A stretch of 42,574 nucleotides of DNA. It comes from an uncultured Opitutales bacterium (GTDB taxonomy: Bacteria > Verrucomicrobiota > Verrucomicrobiia > Opitutales > Intestinicryptomonadaceae). This document shows positions 8,812 to 16,834 of the stretch, piece by piece (within the stretch, counting starts at the first letter, position 1; every line of letters begins with the position of its first letter). The notes beneath the pieces were generated by a model. The model saw only the letters and a program-made list of their open reading frames with translations. It was not told the DNA's origin and did not search any database. Position numbers and translations under genes: made by a program. Where the stretch lies: contig CALXLX010000015.1 in the NCBI GenBank assembly GCA_944389315.1, positions 1 through 42,574 on the forward strand, given 5' to 3'.

Positions 8812-9732
8812 TTATCTGCCGAAATACTCCGCGGCAAATTTGTCGAAGGGGCTTTGGTCGGATATGTAATTTGCAATCTTCATTCCTCCTGAATCTTTCA
8901 GGACATAGCCGACGTGAGTCTCATCGGAGTTTGCGTATTTGAAAAATACGAGCGCATAGCTTTCAAAATCCCACACGCACAGATACTCCTTTGAAACTTT
9001 TAGGTAATCCTTCATATTCTCCGCCATCTGCTCTTTTGTAAGAGCCCCGTAGGCGGCCTCGTAGCGTTTTAGGCTCTGCGGGCAGAGCCTGCTTTTGAAG
9101 GAGTTGAAATCGAGCGCGTAGAACAAATCCTGGGTTTGCCTGTAAAAGACATACGCCGCGCTCTTTTGGAGCTCCTCCTGCGGCATGCGCGCAAGCTTGA
9201 GGGCCTTGCCGCCGTGGAAAAACTCCGGAGAAGAGCCTTTTACGGATATGTCCGAATCTCGCAGGGATTTTAAATCTTGCGCTATCGCCCTTGCGAGCGT
9301 GTCCGCCGACGACGGATTCCACCTCGAGGAGGAAATCTCCATAAAATTCATTCCCGCGGGAATTTTCCCCTTCCCCCTGTCGAAGAAAACCGCAATCTTG
9401 TCCTTCCCCCATTCAAATGCTTTTGCCGAGCCCTTGAAAGCCTCCCTGTCCATGGCCGAAAGCAGCTTCATGGCGCGCTTGGCGAGCTTTGGGTTCGTGA
9501 GGAGTTTTTCGAGGGCCTTAATGTCCTTCTTGTCGGCGGCCGAGAACATGTTATCGATAAATTCCGCCGGCAGAGGCGCTTCTTTCATGACTGCGTCTAT
9601 GCCGTCCTCCGCCTCGGAAGATTCTATCATCGGGCGCATATTGTATGCGACTTCGGCACGCGCCGCGGACAGAAGAAAAATGAGAGCCAAAAGCGCGGAT
9701 CCGAGCTTCTTTAATGGAGTCTGAATTTTCAT
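8812..9732 (-). CDS. Secreted protein of unknown function
   Basis: A 306-residue product with a Sec signal peptide (MKIQTPLKKLGSALLALIF..., likely cleaved after ARA near residue 26). The mature protein is rich in Lys, Ala and Glu and mostly helical in look, with aromatic-rich segments in the C-terminal third (YVFYRQTQDLFYALDF, YALVFFKYAN). I recognise no domain. The open frame continues upstream to 9813 and would overlap the end of mutL, so ATG 9732 before the signal peptide is preferred. It follows mutL by 61 bases on the same strand and may share its transcript. Confidence 0.8.
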   Translation of the reverse strand: MKIQTPLKKLGSALLALIFLLSAARAEVAYNMRPMIESSEAEDGIDAVMKEAPLPAEFIDNMFSAADKKDIKALEKLLTNPKLAKRAMKLLSAMDREAFKGSAKAFEWGKDKIAVFFDRGKGKIPAGMNFMEISSSRWNPSSADTLARAIAQDLKSLRDSDISVKGSSPEFFHGGKALKLARMPQEELQKSAAYVFYRQTQDLFYALDFNSFKSRLCPQSLKRYEAAYGALTKEQMAENMKDYLKVSKEYLCVWDFESYALVFFKYANSDETHVGYVLKDSGGMKIANYISDQSPFDKFAAEYFGR

Positions 9733-9793
9733 GCGGTTTGTGGGTTTAATTTTATGGACGCGGGCGCGCGCAGAATTGCCTGCGCTATGGGTG

Positions 9794-11707
9794 TCATTTG
9801 AAGGGGAAATCAATCTCCTTGCATGTCGGCCTGCCGTCGGGAGAGAGCATGGGCATGGAGCAAGAGAAAAGATCGTCGAGAAGTTTAAGGGCGCATTCCT
9901 TAGTCTGCGGTATCCCCGCCCCGAAGGCCCTCTTTACAGCCATAAGCGCGAAGGCCGCGCTCTCTATGCGCCTGCTCTTTATGGACGCGCTACGGCTCTG
10001 GGCCTCCTCGAGAAAGTCCTTTAGGAATTTTTCAGGCGAAGCCTCAAGCCATGCGGGCACGGCGCGTATCTTGTATGCTCCCCTGCCGAAAGGCTCTATG
10101 TCAAACCCGCATGCGTTGAAATTTTCCAGGGCCGATTCAAAAAATTCCGCCGAGGCGCTGTCGAGGTTCAATATGGGGAAAATTACGAGCCGCTGGGACG
10201 CGGCCTTTTCCCCTCCGTCCTGCGCGCGCAGGATATGCTCGTAGTTTATGCGCTTTAACGCCGCCGAAACCGACATCATCACAAGAGCCTTTGGCGTCTG
10301 AAACAATATATACTTCTCCCGGTAGAAGGCCAGAAATTCCCAGCCGTTTGCCAGGGCGGCGCCTTTTTTGCCCTCCGCAAATGCGCCTTTTTCTGCGGCA
10401 AACTCTTGGGAGGCGGTCTTTGCAAATGCACCAATGTCAGCCTGCGGCGCACCGGGGCTTGCGCAGGGGGGCTTGAAATCTCCACCACCGCCGAGTCCGC
10501 CCGAAGTTGAACCCGCCGCCGCCAAATGTTGAAAATCTCCGCCTGAGCCTCCCGCGCAGGCGGCGGGCGTTTTAGGATTTTCAGAGCCTCTTTCAATGTT
10601 TTGCCAGGCGCTTGCCTGCGCGCCACCGCCGCCATGCGGGGCGGGCGGCTTAAAAGAGGCGGCTTCTGTCGCCCGCGTAAGGGGCAGAATTGAAAAGCCC
10701 TCCAAGGAACGTAGTATGTTTTCGTAGAGGAAATCCCTCACGAGAAATTCGTTCTTAAGCCTCACTTCGCGCTTGGCGGGGTGCACGTTTACGTCCACGT
10801 CTTCGGGCGGTATATTTATAAAGAGAAATGCCGCGGCGTATTTGCCGCGCGGTATGGAGGCGCCGTAGGCGTCCTTTATGGCGTAGTAGGCGGCGCGCAA
10901 ATCCACGGGGCGGGAGTTTATATATGTGCATACGTATTTTGTGCTCGCGCAAAATTCGCCCGGCTTTAAGACCGCGCCCTCAACGCTCATCGAGCCTTTG
11001 GAGACCTTCTTTAAAGGGATAATTTTCGAGGAAATCTCCCGGCCGAAAATCTTGTCCACCCTGCCTATTATGTCGGGATTCTTCTCCGACCTGAACAATA
11101 CGCGGGAGTTTTCCGTCAGACTGAAGGATATGTGCGGCAGCGCGAGCGCGTATAGCCTGCACAGCTTTACTATGTGTCCCGCCTCCACCGCGTCGGACTT
11201 TAAAAATTTTCTCCTCGCGGGAACCGAGCAGAACAGGCTCTCGACGGTTATCTCCGTCCCGAAGGCCATGCCGCAGGAGTGGTTCTCCAGAATCTCTCCC
11301 CCGGAGACTCTCACCAAAGTGCCCTCAGGGCTGCCGGCCGTACGCGTCTTAAGCGTAAAACGGCTGACGGAGGCTATGGACGGAATAGCTTCCCCCCTGA
11401 ATCCGTAGCTTGTTATTTTGTTTAAATCGGGGGCAGATTTTATCTTGCTGGTCGCATGCGGCTCAAGGCAGAGTATGGCCTGGTTCGGCGTCATGCCGAG
11501 GCCGTTGTCGGCGACCTTTATGAAGGACTTCCCGCCGTTTCTAAACTCTATGTCTATGCGCGTGGCTCCTGCGTCTATGGCGTTTTCTACAAGCTCCTTG
11601 ACCACCGAGGCCGGACGCTCCACAACCTCGCCGGCGGCTATCTTGTTTGCGACGTCGTCGGGAAGAACCCGTATCTCGGGAAGTTTTTCCGTGCTTTGCT
11701 CCGGCAT
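9794..11707 (-). CDS. mutL: DNA mismatch repair protein MutL, apparently without endonuclease site
   Basis: GHKL-ATPase that couples MutS mismatch recognition to strand repair. The 637-residue protein has a classic N-terminal ATPase domain: IAAGEVVERPASVVKELVENAIDAG near residues 18-42 (motif I), DNGLGM near 68 and SYGFRGEAIPSI near 104. A Gly/Ala/Pro-rich linker spans about residues 350-430, and a dimerisation domain follows. The C-terminal domain lacks the endonuclease motif DQHAxHE: the equivalent stretch is MMSVSAALKRINYE (about 475-488). The CPHGRP zinc motif reads SPDGRP near the C-terminus. This resembles the MutH-partner type of MutL rather than the nicking type. Start ATG 11707. It is followed by a secreted protein gene. 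Confidence 0.95.
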   Translation of the reverse strand: MPEQSTEKLPEIRVLPDDVANKIAAGEVVERPASVVKELVENAIDAGATRIDIEFRNGGKSFIKVADNGLGMTPNQAILCLEPHATSKIKSAPDLNKITSYGFRGEAIPSIASVSRFTLKTRTAGSPEGTLVRVSGGEILENHSCGMAFGTEITVESLFCSVPARRKFLKSDAVEAGHIVKLCRLYALALPHISFSLTENSRVLFRSEKNPDIIGRVDKIFGREISSKIIPLKKVSKGSMSVEGAVLKPGEFCASTKYVCTYINSRPVDLRAAYYAIKDAYGASIPRGKYAAAFLFINIPPEDVDVNVHPAKREVRLKNEFLVRDFLYENILRSLEGFSILPLTRATEAASFKPPAPHGGGGAQASAWQNIERGSENPKTPAACAGGSGGDFQHLAAAGSTSGGLGGGGDFKPPCASPGAPQADIGAFAKTASQEFAAEKGAFAEGKKGAALANGWEFLAFYREKYILFQTPKALVMMSVSAALKRINYEHILRAQDGGEKAASQRLVIFPILNLDSASAEFFESALENFNACGFDIEPFGRGAYKIRAVPAWLEASPEKFLKDFLEEAQSRSASIKSRRIESAAFALMAVKRAFGAGIPQTKECALKLLDDLFSCSMPMLSPDGRPTCKEIDFPFK

Positions 11708-11800
11708 AGATTTTCTTAATTTAGATTTACTCCGCTCTTTAACAAGAAAAATCGGAATATCACGCGCTCAGGATCCGCAAAAAAACTCTATGCTTCATCG

Positions 11801-11832
11801 AAAAAAAAGCCCGCCCTGCGTGCGCCGGGCGG
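11801..11832 (-). terminator. Rho-independent terminator after malate dehydrogenase
   Basis: Read on the minus strand, CCGCCC and GGGCGG (11827-11832 and 11811-11816) form a GC-rich stem with a 10-base loop, followed by GC and eight T (11801-11808). It lies 28 bases after the mdh stop and before mutL. Confidence 0.75.
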
Positions 11833-11859
11833 ACTCTTTAAAGTTATAAGCCTGTCCTA

Positions 11860-12846
11860 CTAGGCGAAAGCCTTCTTTACAAGCTCCTGCTCCTCGAGAA
11901 GCTCCGCATTTGTGGCGTCTATCTTCTGCCTGGAGAACTCGTTTATCTCGAGGCCTTCGACAACCTCGAAGGTCTTGCCGTCTTCCGTGCGCACAGGCAG
12001 GGAGGTTATCGCCCCCTTCGGGGTGCCGTACTGGCCCTCGGAGCATACGCTGACGCTGTGCCAGTCGCCCTTGGGCGTCGGGTTGATGAGGCTCTGCACG
12101 GTGTTTATGGCCGCGTTTGCCGCGCTCGCCGCGCTGGAGGCGCCCCTTGCGGCAATTATCGCCGCGCCGCGCTTCTGGACTACGGGTATAAAGGTGTTCT
12201 TGAGCCAGTCCTCGTCCTTGATCACCTCGGTGGCGGGCTTGCCGAATATCTTCGCGTTGTAGAAGTCCGGATACTGGGTGGAGGAGTGGTTGCCCCATAT
12301 GGTCATGTTCGTCACATCGTTGACATGGCCGCCCGCCTTCTGCGCCAGCTGGGCCTTTGCGCGGTTCTCGTCGAGGCGAGTCATCGCAAACCACCTGTTG
12401 CAGGGAATGTCAGGCGCGTTGCTCTTGGCTATCCATGCGTTCGTGTTGCAGGGGTTGCCGACAACCAAAACCCTGATATCGGAAGCGGCGTTGGCCTGTA
12501 TGGCCTGTCCCTGGCCTATGAATATCTTGCCGTTTATCCCGAGCAAATCGCCCCTCTCCATTCCGGCCTTCCTGGGTACGGAGCCCACGAGCAACGCCCA
12601 GTTTACGCCGTTGAAGCCTTCGGCCAAGTCGCAGGTGGGGACTATCTTAGTCACCAGCGGGAAGGCGCAGTCGTCAAGCTCCATCTGAACGCCCTCAAGG
12701 GCCTTCATCGCCGGAGCTATCTCTATCAAATGCAGCTCCACGGGCTGGTCCGGCCCGAATACGTCGCCCGCCGCTATGCGGAAGAGCAGTGAATAACCTA
12801 TTTGCCCGGCCGCGCCGGTTACCGCAACTTTAATTGGATCTTTCAT
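11860..12846 (-). CDS. mdh: NAD-dependent malate dehydrogenase
   Basis: Reversible oxidation of malate to oxaloacetate in the cytoplasm; with pckG in this window it fits a reductive, fermentative C4 branch. The 328-residue product matches the type-2 malate dehydrogenase group (cytosolic-like). The NAD-binding Rossmann motif GAAGQIG is at residues 11-17. Substrate-binding arginines are Arg92 and Arg98 in [10 protein letters not shown], the Asp of the catalytic pair is Asp159 (TRLDENRA), and the proton-relay His is His187 (IWGNHSS). The dUTPase gene lies 43 bases upstream on the same strand, so the two are probably co-transcribed. Confidence 0.95.
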   Translation of the reverse strand: MKDPIKVAVTGAAGQIGYSLLFRIAAGDVFGPDQPVELHLIEIAPAMKALEGVQMELDDCAFPLVTKIVPTCDLAEGFNGVNWALLVGSVPRKAGMERGDLLGINGKIFIGQGQAIQANAASDIRVLVVGNPCNTNAWIAKSNAPDIPCNRWFAMTRLDENRAKAQLAQKAGGHVNDVTNMTIWGNHSSTQYPDFYNAKIFGKPATEVIKDEDWLKNTFIPVVQKRGAAIIAARGASSAASAANAAINTVQSLINPTPKGDWHSVSVCSEGQYGTPKGAITSLPVRTEDGKTFEVVEGLEINEFSRQKIDATNAELLEEQELVKKAFA

Positions 12847-12889
12847 CTTATTATAATCCTTTTTCTTTGGAGGTTTCTATTATTGAAAG

Positions 12890-13261
12890 CTAAATGCCCT
12901 TGCAGTCGTTCTCGTCCTTGACGGAGTAGCCAGTGTCCTGCCTGTGGTGGTTTATCTTGTTCTTCTTGACGTACGCGGCGTGGAGGTCGTCCGCGCTCAT
13001 GCCCAAGGTCTGCGCGATGGACACCAAAAAATGCAGCATGTCAACCACCTCGACCCTCGCGTTTTGCACGTCGAAACTCTGGTATTTGGCCCACCATTTC
13101 CACGGCGCCGAATCCACAAGTTCGGCGTTTTCCTGCGCGAGCGCGCGCGAATAGTTGAGAAGCCATTTTATGCGCTCCTCGTCCGTCAACTTCTGCGTGT
13201 CTATGCCTATGCGCTTGTTGAGTTCGTACTGCTGGTTGAAAATTTCGTCGAGTTTATCCAT
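12890..13261 (-). CDS. Dimeric all-alpha dUTPase (MazG-like NTP pyrophosphatase superfamily)
   Basis: Hydrolyses dUTP to dUMP and pyrophosphate, keeping uracil out of DNA and supplying dUMP for thymidylate. The 123-residue product has the fold's signature: an acidic helix with ELVDSAPWKWW (about residues 46-56), then ARVEVVDMLHFLVSIA (about 68-83) with the ExxD metal ligands, and KNKINHHRQDTGY near 100-112. It resembles the short bacterial dimeric dUTPases more than trimeric Dut. Substrate preference (dUTP versus other dNTPs) cannot be proven from sequence. It lies directly upstream of mdh. Confidence 0.85.
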   Translation of the reverse strand: MDKLDEIFNQQYELNKRIGIDTQKLTDEERIKWLLNYSRALAQENAELVDSAPWKWWAKYQSFDVQNARVEVVDMLHFLVSIAQTLGMSADDLHAAYVKKNKINHHRQDTGYSVKDENDCKGI

Positions 13262-13342
13262 GCGTATTTAACGTATTAAGCTTTTGTAATACCACGCTCT
13301 TTGCCAAAAGCCAGATAAAAATTATCCTTTTATAAAATGCAA

Positions 13343-13368
13343 AAGGCGAATTTTCTAAAATTCGCCTT
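13343..13368 (-). terminator. Perfect hairpin, likely terminator of the small gene at 13379-13609
   Basis: AAGGCGAATTTT (13343-13354) and AAAATTCGCCTT (13357-13368) are exact inverse complements with a 2-base spacer. On the minus strand the stem is followed by a T-rich stretch, 10 bases past the stop codon of the small gene. Confidence 0.7.
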
Positions 13369-13378
13369 GAAGCGCGCA

Positions 13379-13609
13379 CTATGCGGATACTTTCTTCTTT
13401 CTACGCGCGATGCGCCACTTTTCCCTATGATTGACGGCCCAATCCATCAGAGCCTTTTCAAACCCTATGTCGTGCCCGGCCTTTTCGCTCTCCAACCATT
13501 TATGCCTCATGATTTCCTCGCGCTCGGCGAGAAACTCCTGATATGTGCTGGATTTGCTGAGAACGAAATCTCCGCCGGAGGGCTTTGATATGTCCTTATA
13601 TGTTCCCAT
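13379..13609 (-). CDS. Small conserved-looking protein of unknown function
   Basis: A 76-residue, very charged, probably helical protein. The core TYQEFLAEREEIMRHKWLES is followed by EKAGHDIGFEKALMDW and NHREKWR, ending in a basic tail (RRKKKVSA). The Trp and His pattern looks like a conserved domain, but I cannot name it. There is no signal peptide and no membrane helix. ATG 13609 is chosen over an upstream GTG at 13651 (14 residues longer); neither has a strong ribosome site. It has its own terminator and is transcribed away from the FAD oxidoreductase. Confidence 0.7.
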   Translation of the reverse strand: MGTYKDISKPSGGDFVLSKSSTYQEFLAEREEIMRHKWLESEKAGHDIGFEKALMDWAVNHREKWRIARRKKKVSA

Positions 13610-13724
13610 AATATCAAGATTCTTATTTAATGAAAGTATAGCATCTATCACAGAGTAAAATCAACCGGTTTTTGAAAAAATTTTTCATGGACCGCGACTT
13701 TTCCCTTTTCTTGTTGATCTGCGC

Positions 13725-13753
13725 TTGACGCTTCATTAAAATATCGGCATATT
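13725..13753 (+). promoter_or_regulatory. Candidate sigma-70-type promoter for the FAD oxidoreductase
   Basis: TTGACG (13725-13730), 17-base spacer, CATATT (13748-13753). It lies about 70 bases before the ATG at 13822 in the spacer between divergent genes. It is a pattern match only. Confidence 0.4.
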
Positions 13754-13821
13754 TATCTTAAAGTTGCGTATTTTATACAAAATTTATAGTCTATTGCACA
13801 ATCCATATATAGGGACTTTTC

Positions 13822-15201
13822 ATGAGAAGGAGAACTTTTGTAGCATGCGCGTTTTCTGCCCTTGCGGGAGCAAAACTCTTTGCGCTCGCCAAGAAGGAGG
13901 GAGATTCTGCCCCTATTGGAGTGCCGCCCGGCGGCGAATACGACGTTCTGATAGCCGGCGGGGGAACGGCCGGCGCCATAGCCGCCATACAATCCGCCAG
14001 GCTCGGCGCAAAAACCCTGCTCGTGGAGCGCTCCTCCCAGCCGGGCGGAACCATGACTAACGCGGGCGTCTGCCACCCCGGGATATTCCACGCATGGGGC
14101 AGGCAGGTAATCGCGGGCATAGGCTTTGACATCGTAAAAAAATGCGCCGACCTCAACGGAGATGCCTTGCCAGATTTCTCGAAGGAGCCAAAACGCCACT
14201 GGCTGCACCAGATATGGCTAAATCCATTCCTGTTTGCCCCCCTGCTCGAGGAGGAGATACTCTCGGCGGGCGTCCATCTGCTTTACGGGGCCTCGGTTGC
14301 AGGGGCAAAATTTGACTCCGGATGCTGGACTGCGGAAATAATGCCGCTTTGCGATAGGCAGTCCGAATCCTACAAGACCGCGCTTTCCGTTCGCGCAAAG
14401 CAGCTTGTAGACTGCACGGGCAATGCGTCTGTCGCCGCCTCCGCGGGCTTCGAGAGGCTTTGCGACGGCGACATACAGCCCGGGACGCAAATATACAGGT
14501 TTTCCTCCTACAAGCTCTCCGATATAGACATTCCCGCCCTTGATGCGGCCGTGAAAGAGGCCAAGAAAAAGGGCGTGCTCAAGAGGCAGGATATAGTGGG
14601 TGGTATGAGGAATTTTCTAAATGCGGGGGGCTTCAACCAGCACCATGTTCTAAACGCCCGCAACGCGTGTTCGGGGAATCTGTCGGAGACTTCGGCGCGG
14701 GGCAGGGCGTCAATGCTGCGCGTTTTGCGCTTTCTGAAAAATTTTAAGGGGCTGGAAAACATAAAGGTATCCTACCTCGCCCCCGAGACGGGCGTGAGGG
14801 AGACTTTCAGAATAAAGGGGGAGACGGTCGTAAGCGTGGACGATTATACCTCCGCGAGAGTCTGGCCGGACTCGGTCTGCCACTGCTTTTACCCCGTAGA
14901 CTTGCATTACGACCACGGCGTAAACCCAAAGCCCCTCGAAAGGGGAAAGGTGCCGACTGTGCCCCTCTCGGCTTTAATACCGAAAGGCTCCGAGAATATC
15001 CTGGTGGCCGGCAAATGCGTCTCCAGCGACAGGCTTGCCAACTCCGCCCTGCGGGTGCAGGCTTCCTGCATGGCAATGGGGCAGGCTGCGGGGGCTGCAG
15101 CTGCGCTTTCCGCGCGCATGAATACGTCTCCGGGAAATCTCAATTTTGCCCTGCTTGCCGATGCGCTGCGCGCAAACGGCGCGATAGTCCCGCAGGCCTG
15201 A
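13822..15201 (+). CDS. Tat-exported FAD-dependent oxidoreductase
   Basis: A 459-residue flavoprotein of the large FAD-dependent oxidoreductase family related to fumarate-reductase-like and glucose-inhibited proteins. The N-terminus (MRRRTFVACAFSALAGAKLF) has the arginine pair and hydrophobic core of a Tat signal, so export of the folded flavoprotein is likely. The dinucleotide-binding fold follows at about residues 39-72: DVLIAGGGTAGAIAA then TLLVERSSQPGGTMTNAG. Near the C-terminus ENILVAGKCVSSDRLANSALRVQ is the usual second FAD contact. The substrate is unknown. ATG 13822 has AGGGA six bases upstream. The next gene on the strand is the chorismatase-like protein, 206 bases away with a hairpin between. 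Confidence 0.87.
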   Translation: MRRRTFVACAFSALAGAKLFALAKKEGDSAPIGVPPGGEYDVLIAGGGTAGAIAAIQSARLGAKTLLVERSSQPGGTMTNAGVCHPGIFHAWGRQVIAGIGFDIVKKCADLNGDALPDFSKEPKRHWLHQIWLNPFLFAPLLEEEILSAGVHLLYGASVAGAKFDSGCWTAEIMPLCDRQSESYKTALSVRAKQLVDCTGNASVAASAGFERLCDGDIQPGTQIYRFSSYKLSDIDIPALDAAVKEAKKKGVLKRQDIVGGMRNFLNAGGFNQHHVLNARNACSGNLSETSARGRASMLRVLRFLKNFKGLENIKVSYLAPETGVRETFRIKGETVVSVDDYTSARVWPDSVCHCFYPVDLHYDHGVNPKPLERGKVPTVPLSALIPKGSENILVAGKCVSSDRLANSALRVQASCMAMGQAAGAAAALSARMNTSPGNLNFALLADALRANGAIVPQA

Positions 15202-15224
15202 AATATTCTTGCGCTTGCCAAAAA

Positions 15225-15260
15225 AGCCCCAGGGCGGGGCGGCCGCCCTGCCGCAGGGCT
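15225..15260 (+). terminator. GC-rich hairpin after the FAD oxidoreductase
   Basis: Nested stems: AGGGCGG (15231-15237) with CCGCCCT (15243-15249), and outer AGCCC (15225-15229) with GGGCT (15256-15260). The following CTTGTTATT is only weakly T-rich, so termination is probable but not certain. Confidence 0.45.
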
Positions 15261-15407
15261 CTTGTTATTCCTGCCATATATGTTTATATGATCGCTTTTT
15301 TTCGCTGAAACTTTTCCGCGATGGCGGCGTTGTATAAATTGGACGGTTGACATTTTATCAAACACCGTTTGAATTATGTCAAACGGAGGAAAACAATACA
15401 TTTTAGC

Positions 15408-16502
15408 ATGTCCGGAAACATGAGAGAGCTTTTATTGTCGGAAAAGGTGTCAGAGTTGAATTGGGCGGGGGTATTCGACTCCGGGCGCAGCGCAAGAGAG
15501 TGGTTTGCCGCCGTATCGGGCGAAATTTCCAAGAAGGGGGCGCGGGTGGTTTCATTGGAGCTTTTCGGTGGAAAGTGGCTGGATGCTCCGTCGGCTGAAT
15601 TTGTCTCATCGCTGGGGTACGGGGTCCCGAAGAACAGGCTGCTCCCGCTCGACGAGGCTTCCTCCCCCGTATTGGGCGGGGCCCACATAACGGCTGTAAA
15701 GGGTTCTGCGGTCGGGGAGGTGAAAACCACTGAGGGGGATATAGGCGTAAAATATTCGGACGGCGGCGGCGCGGAGTACTTCCGAACTTTCGGTATAACC
15801 ACAGACAAGTTCGCCGACGACGCTTATGCCCACACCTACGAGAACATCTCCCGCCTCGAGCGCATTTTGCGCGCGGGAGGTTATTCCTATACGGACATAG
15901 TGCGCACATGGTTTTACAACGACGACATACTCTCCTGGTACGATCCTTTCAATAGGGCGCGCACATGTTTTTACAAAGAGCGGGGCATATTCGACTCCCT
16001 CCTTCCCGCCAGCACGGGCATAGGGGCGCCCAATCCCAAGGGAGTGCGCATAGAAAGCGGGGCGCTTGTCGTAAAGCCTGAGGGCGGCGCGAAGATTGAA
16101 ATATCCGAGGTGGAAAGCCCCCTTCAGTGCGGGGCTCCGGAATACGGAAGCTCGTTCGCGCGCGCGGTGGAGATTGCCGCGCCAAAGTACAGGCGGGTTT
16201 TGGTCTCCGGGACGGCGAGCATAGCTCCCGGCGGGGCTACGGAACACGTCGGCGACATAGCCGCCCAGGTGGAGCTTACCATGAAGGTAATATCTGCCAT
16301 CTTGGAGGCGCGCGGCATGTCTTTGAAAGACACCATACGCGCGGTATCCTACTGTCTGCACCCCGAGTATTACAGTGTGTTTAAAAAGTGGCTTGCGGAC
16401 AACTTGCTCTCCGATATGCCGCATGTGCCGTCATACAGCATAGTATGCAGGGGAGATCTGCTCTTTGAAGTCGAGCTTGAGGCCGCTGTAAACGCAGTTT
16501 AG
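15408..16502 (+). CDS. Chorismatase-like (FkbO/Hyg5/XanB2-type) RidA-superfamily protein
   Basis: A 364-residue protein whose C-terminal half has a RidA/YjgF-like fold: ENISRLERILRAGGYSYTDI, then SSFARAVEI, VLVSGTASIAPGG and HVGDIAAQVELTMKVI. This arrangement, with an N-terminal non-RidA half, resembles chorismatases (FkbO, Hyg5, XanB2), which hydrolyse chorismate to dihydroxycyclohexadiene- or hydroxybenzoate-type acids. The enzymatic reaction is an inference; many such homologues in bacteria are uncharacterised. The frame is open to a TTG at 15369. The good ribosome site GGAGGA (15385-15390) is 17 bases from ATG 15408 but only 5 bases from an ATA codon at 15396, so the start is uncertain. 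Confidence 0.75.
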   Translation: MSGNMRELLLSEKVSELNWAGVFDSGRSAREWFAAVSGEISKKGARVVSLELFGGKWLDAPSAEFVSSLGYGVPKNRLLPLDEASSPVLGGAHITAVKGSAVGEVKTTEGDIGVKYSDGGGAEYFRTFGITTDKFADDAYAHTYENISRLERILRAGGYSYTDIVRTWFYNDDILSWYDPFNRARTCFYKERGIFDSLLPASTGIGAPNPKGVRIESGALVVKPEGGAKIEISEVESPLQCGAPEYGSSFARAVEIAAPKYRRVLVSGTASIAPGGATEHVGDIAAQVELTMKVISAILEARGMSLKDTIRAVSYCLHPEYYSVFKKWLADNLLSDMPHVPSYSIVCRGDLLFEVELEAAVNAV

Positions 16503-16539
16503 GCGCGGCTTTAACAGGCGGAGCGTAGCCCCGTGGCAT

Positions 16540-16574
16540 TAGCGCGAAGTTTTTTTACTTTCGCGCTATTTTTT
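16540..16574 (+). terminator. Rho-independent terminator after the chorismatase-like gene
   Basis: TAGCGCGAA (16540-16548) and TTCGCGCTA (16560-16568) form a perfect 9-base stem with an 11-base loop, then six T (16569-16574). Confidence 0.85.
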
Positions 16575-16773
16575 GCGCCTTTTTTGATAGCCTGCATATT
16601 TAGCGGGCACGGGGAGGAAATTTTTGGAAGCAAACGATGTCTTGGAGGGGCATTTTTAGGGCCTAAGAGCGGCATGGGTTTTTTAATATGGCCATGGGGG
16701 GTAAATTCTAACCCTTCAGCCCAGCAAGGGCGCATTTGCTCGGAGAAAAGCCGAATCTGATGCAAAAATATAA

Positions 16774-16803
16774 GCGGCGCAAAAAACGATGTTTTTGCGC
16801 CGC
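16774..16803 (-). terminator. Hairpin at the end of the potABCD operon
   Basis: GCGGCGCAAAAA (16774-16785) and TTTTTGCGCCGC (16792-16803) are perfectly complementary with a 6-base loop, 32 bases past the potD stop. On the minus strand it is followed by a T-rich but broken tract, so it is a likely terminator or 3' stabiliser. Confidence 0.65.
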
Positions 16804-16834
16804 CGCTTGTTGGTGTTGAAACTGTGAAAACGGC

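Larger units (their letters stand above)
16503..16834. other. Intergenic stretch between converging genes
   Basis: 332 bases between the chorismatase-like gene and potD. It holds the two hairpins listed separately. A 75-codon open frame on the plus strand from a GTG at 16533 begins like a signal peptide, but it runs through a terminator and turns into low-quality sequence. I see no other feature. Confidence 0.6.

Noticed and set aside
16533..16760. 75-codon frame starting like a signal peptide
   Set aside because: It runs through a perfect terminator and its later residues are unlike a protein core.
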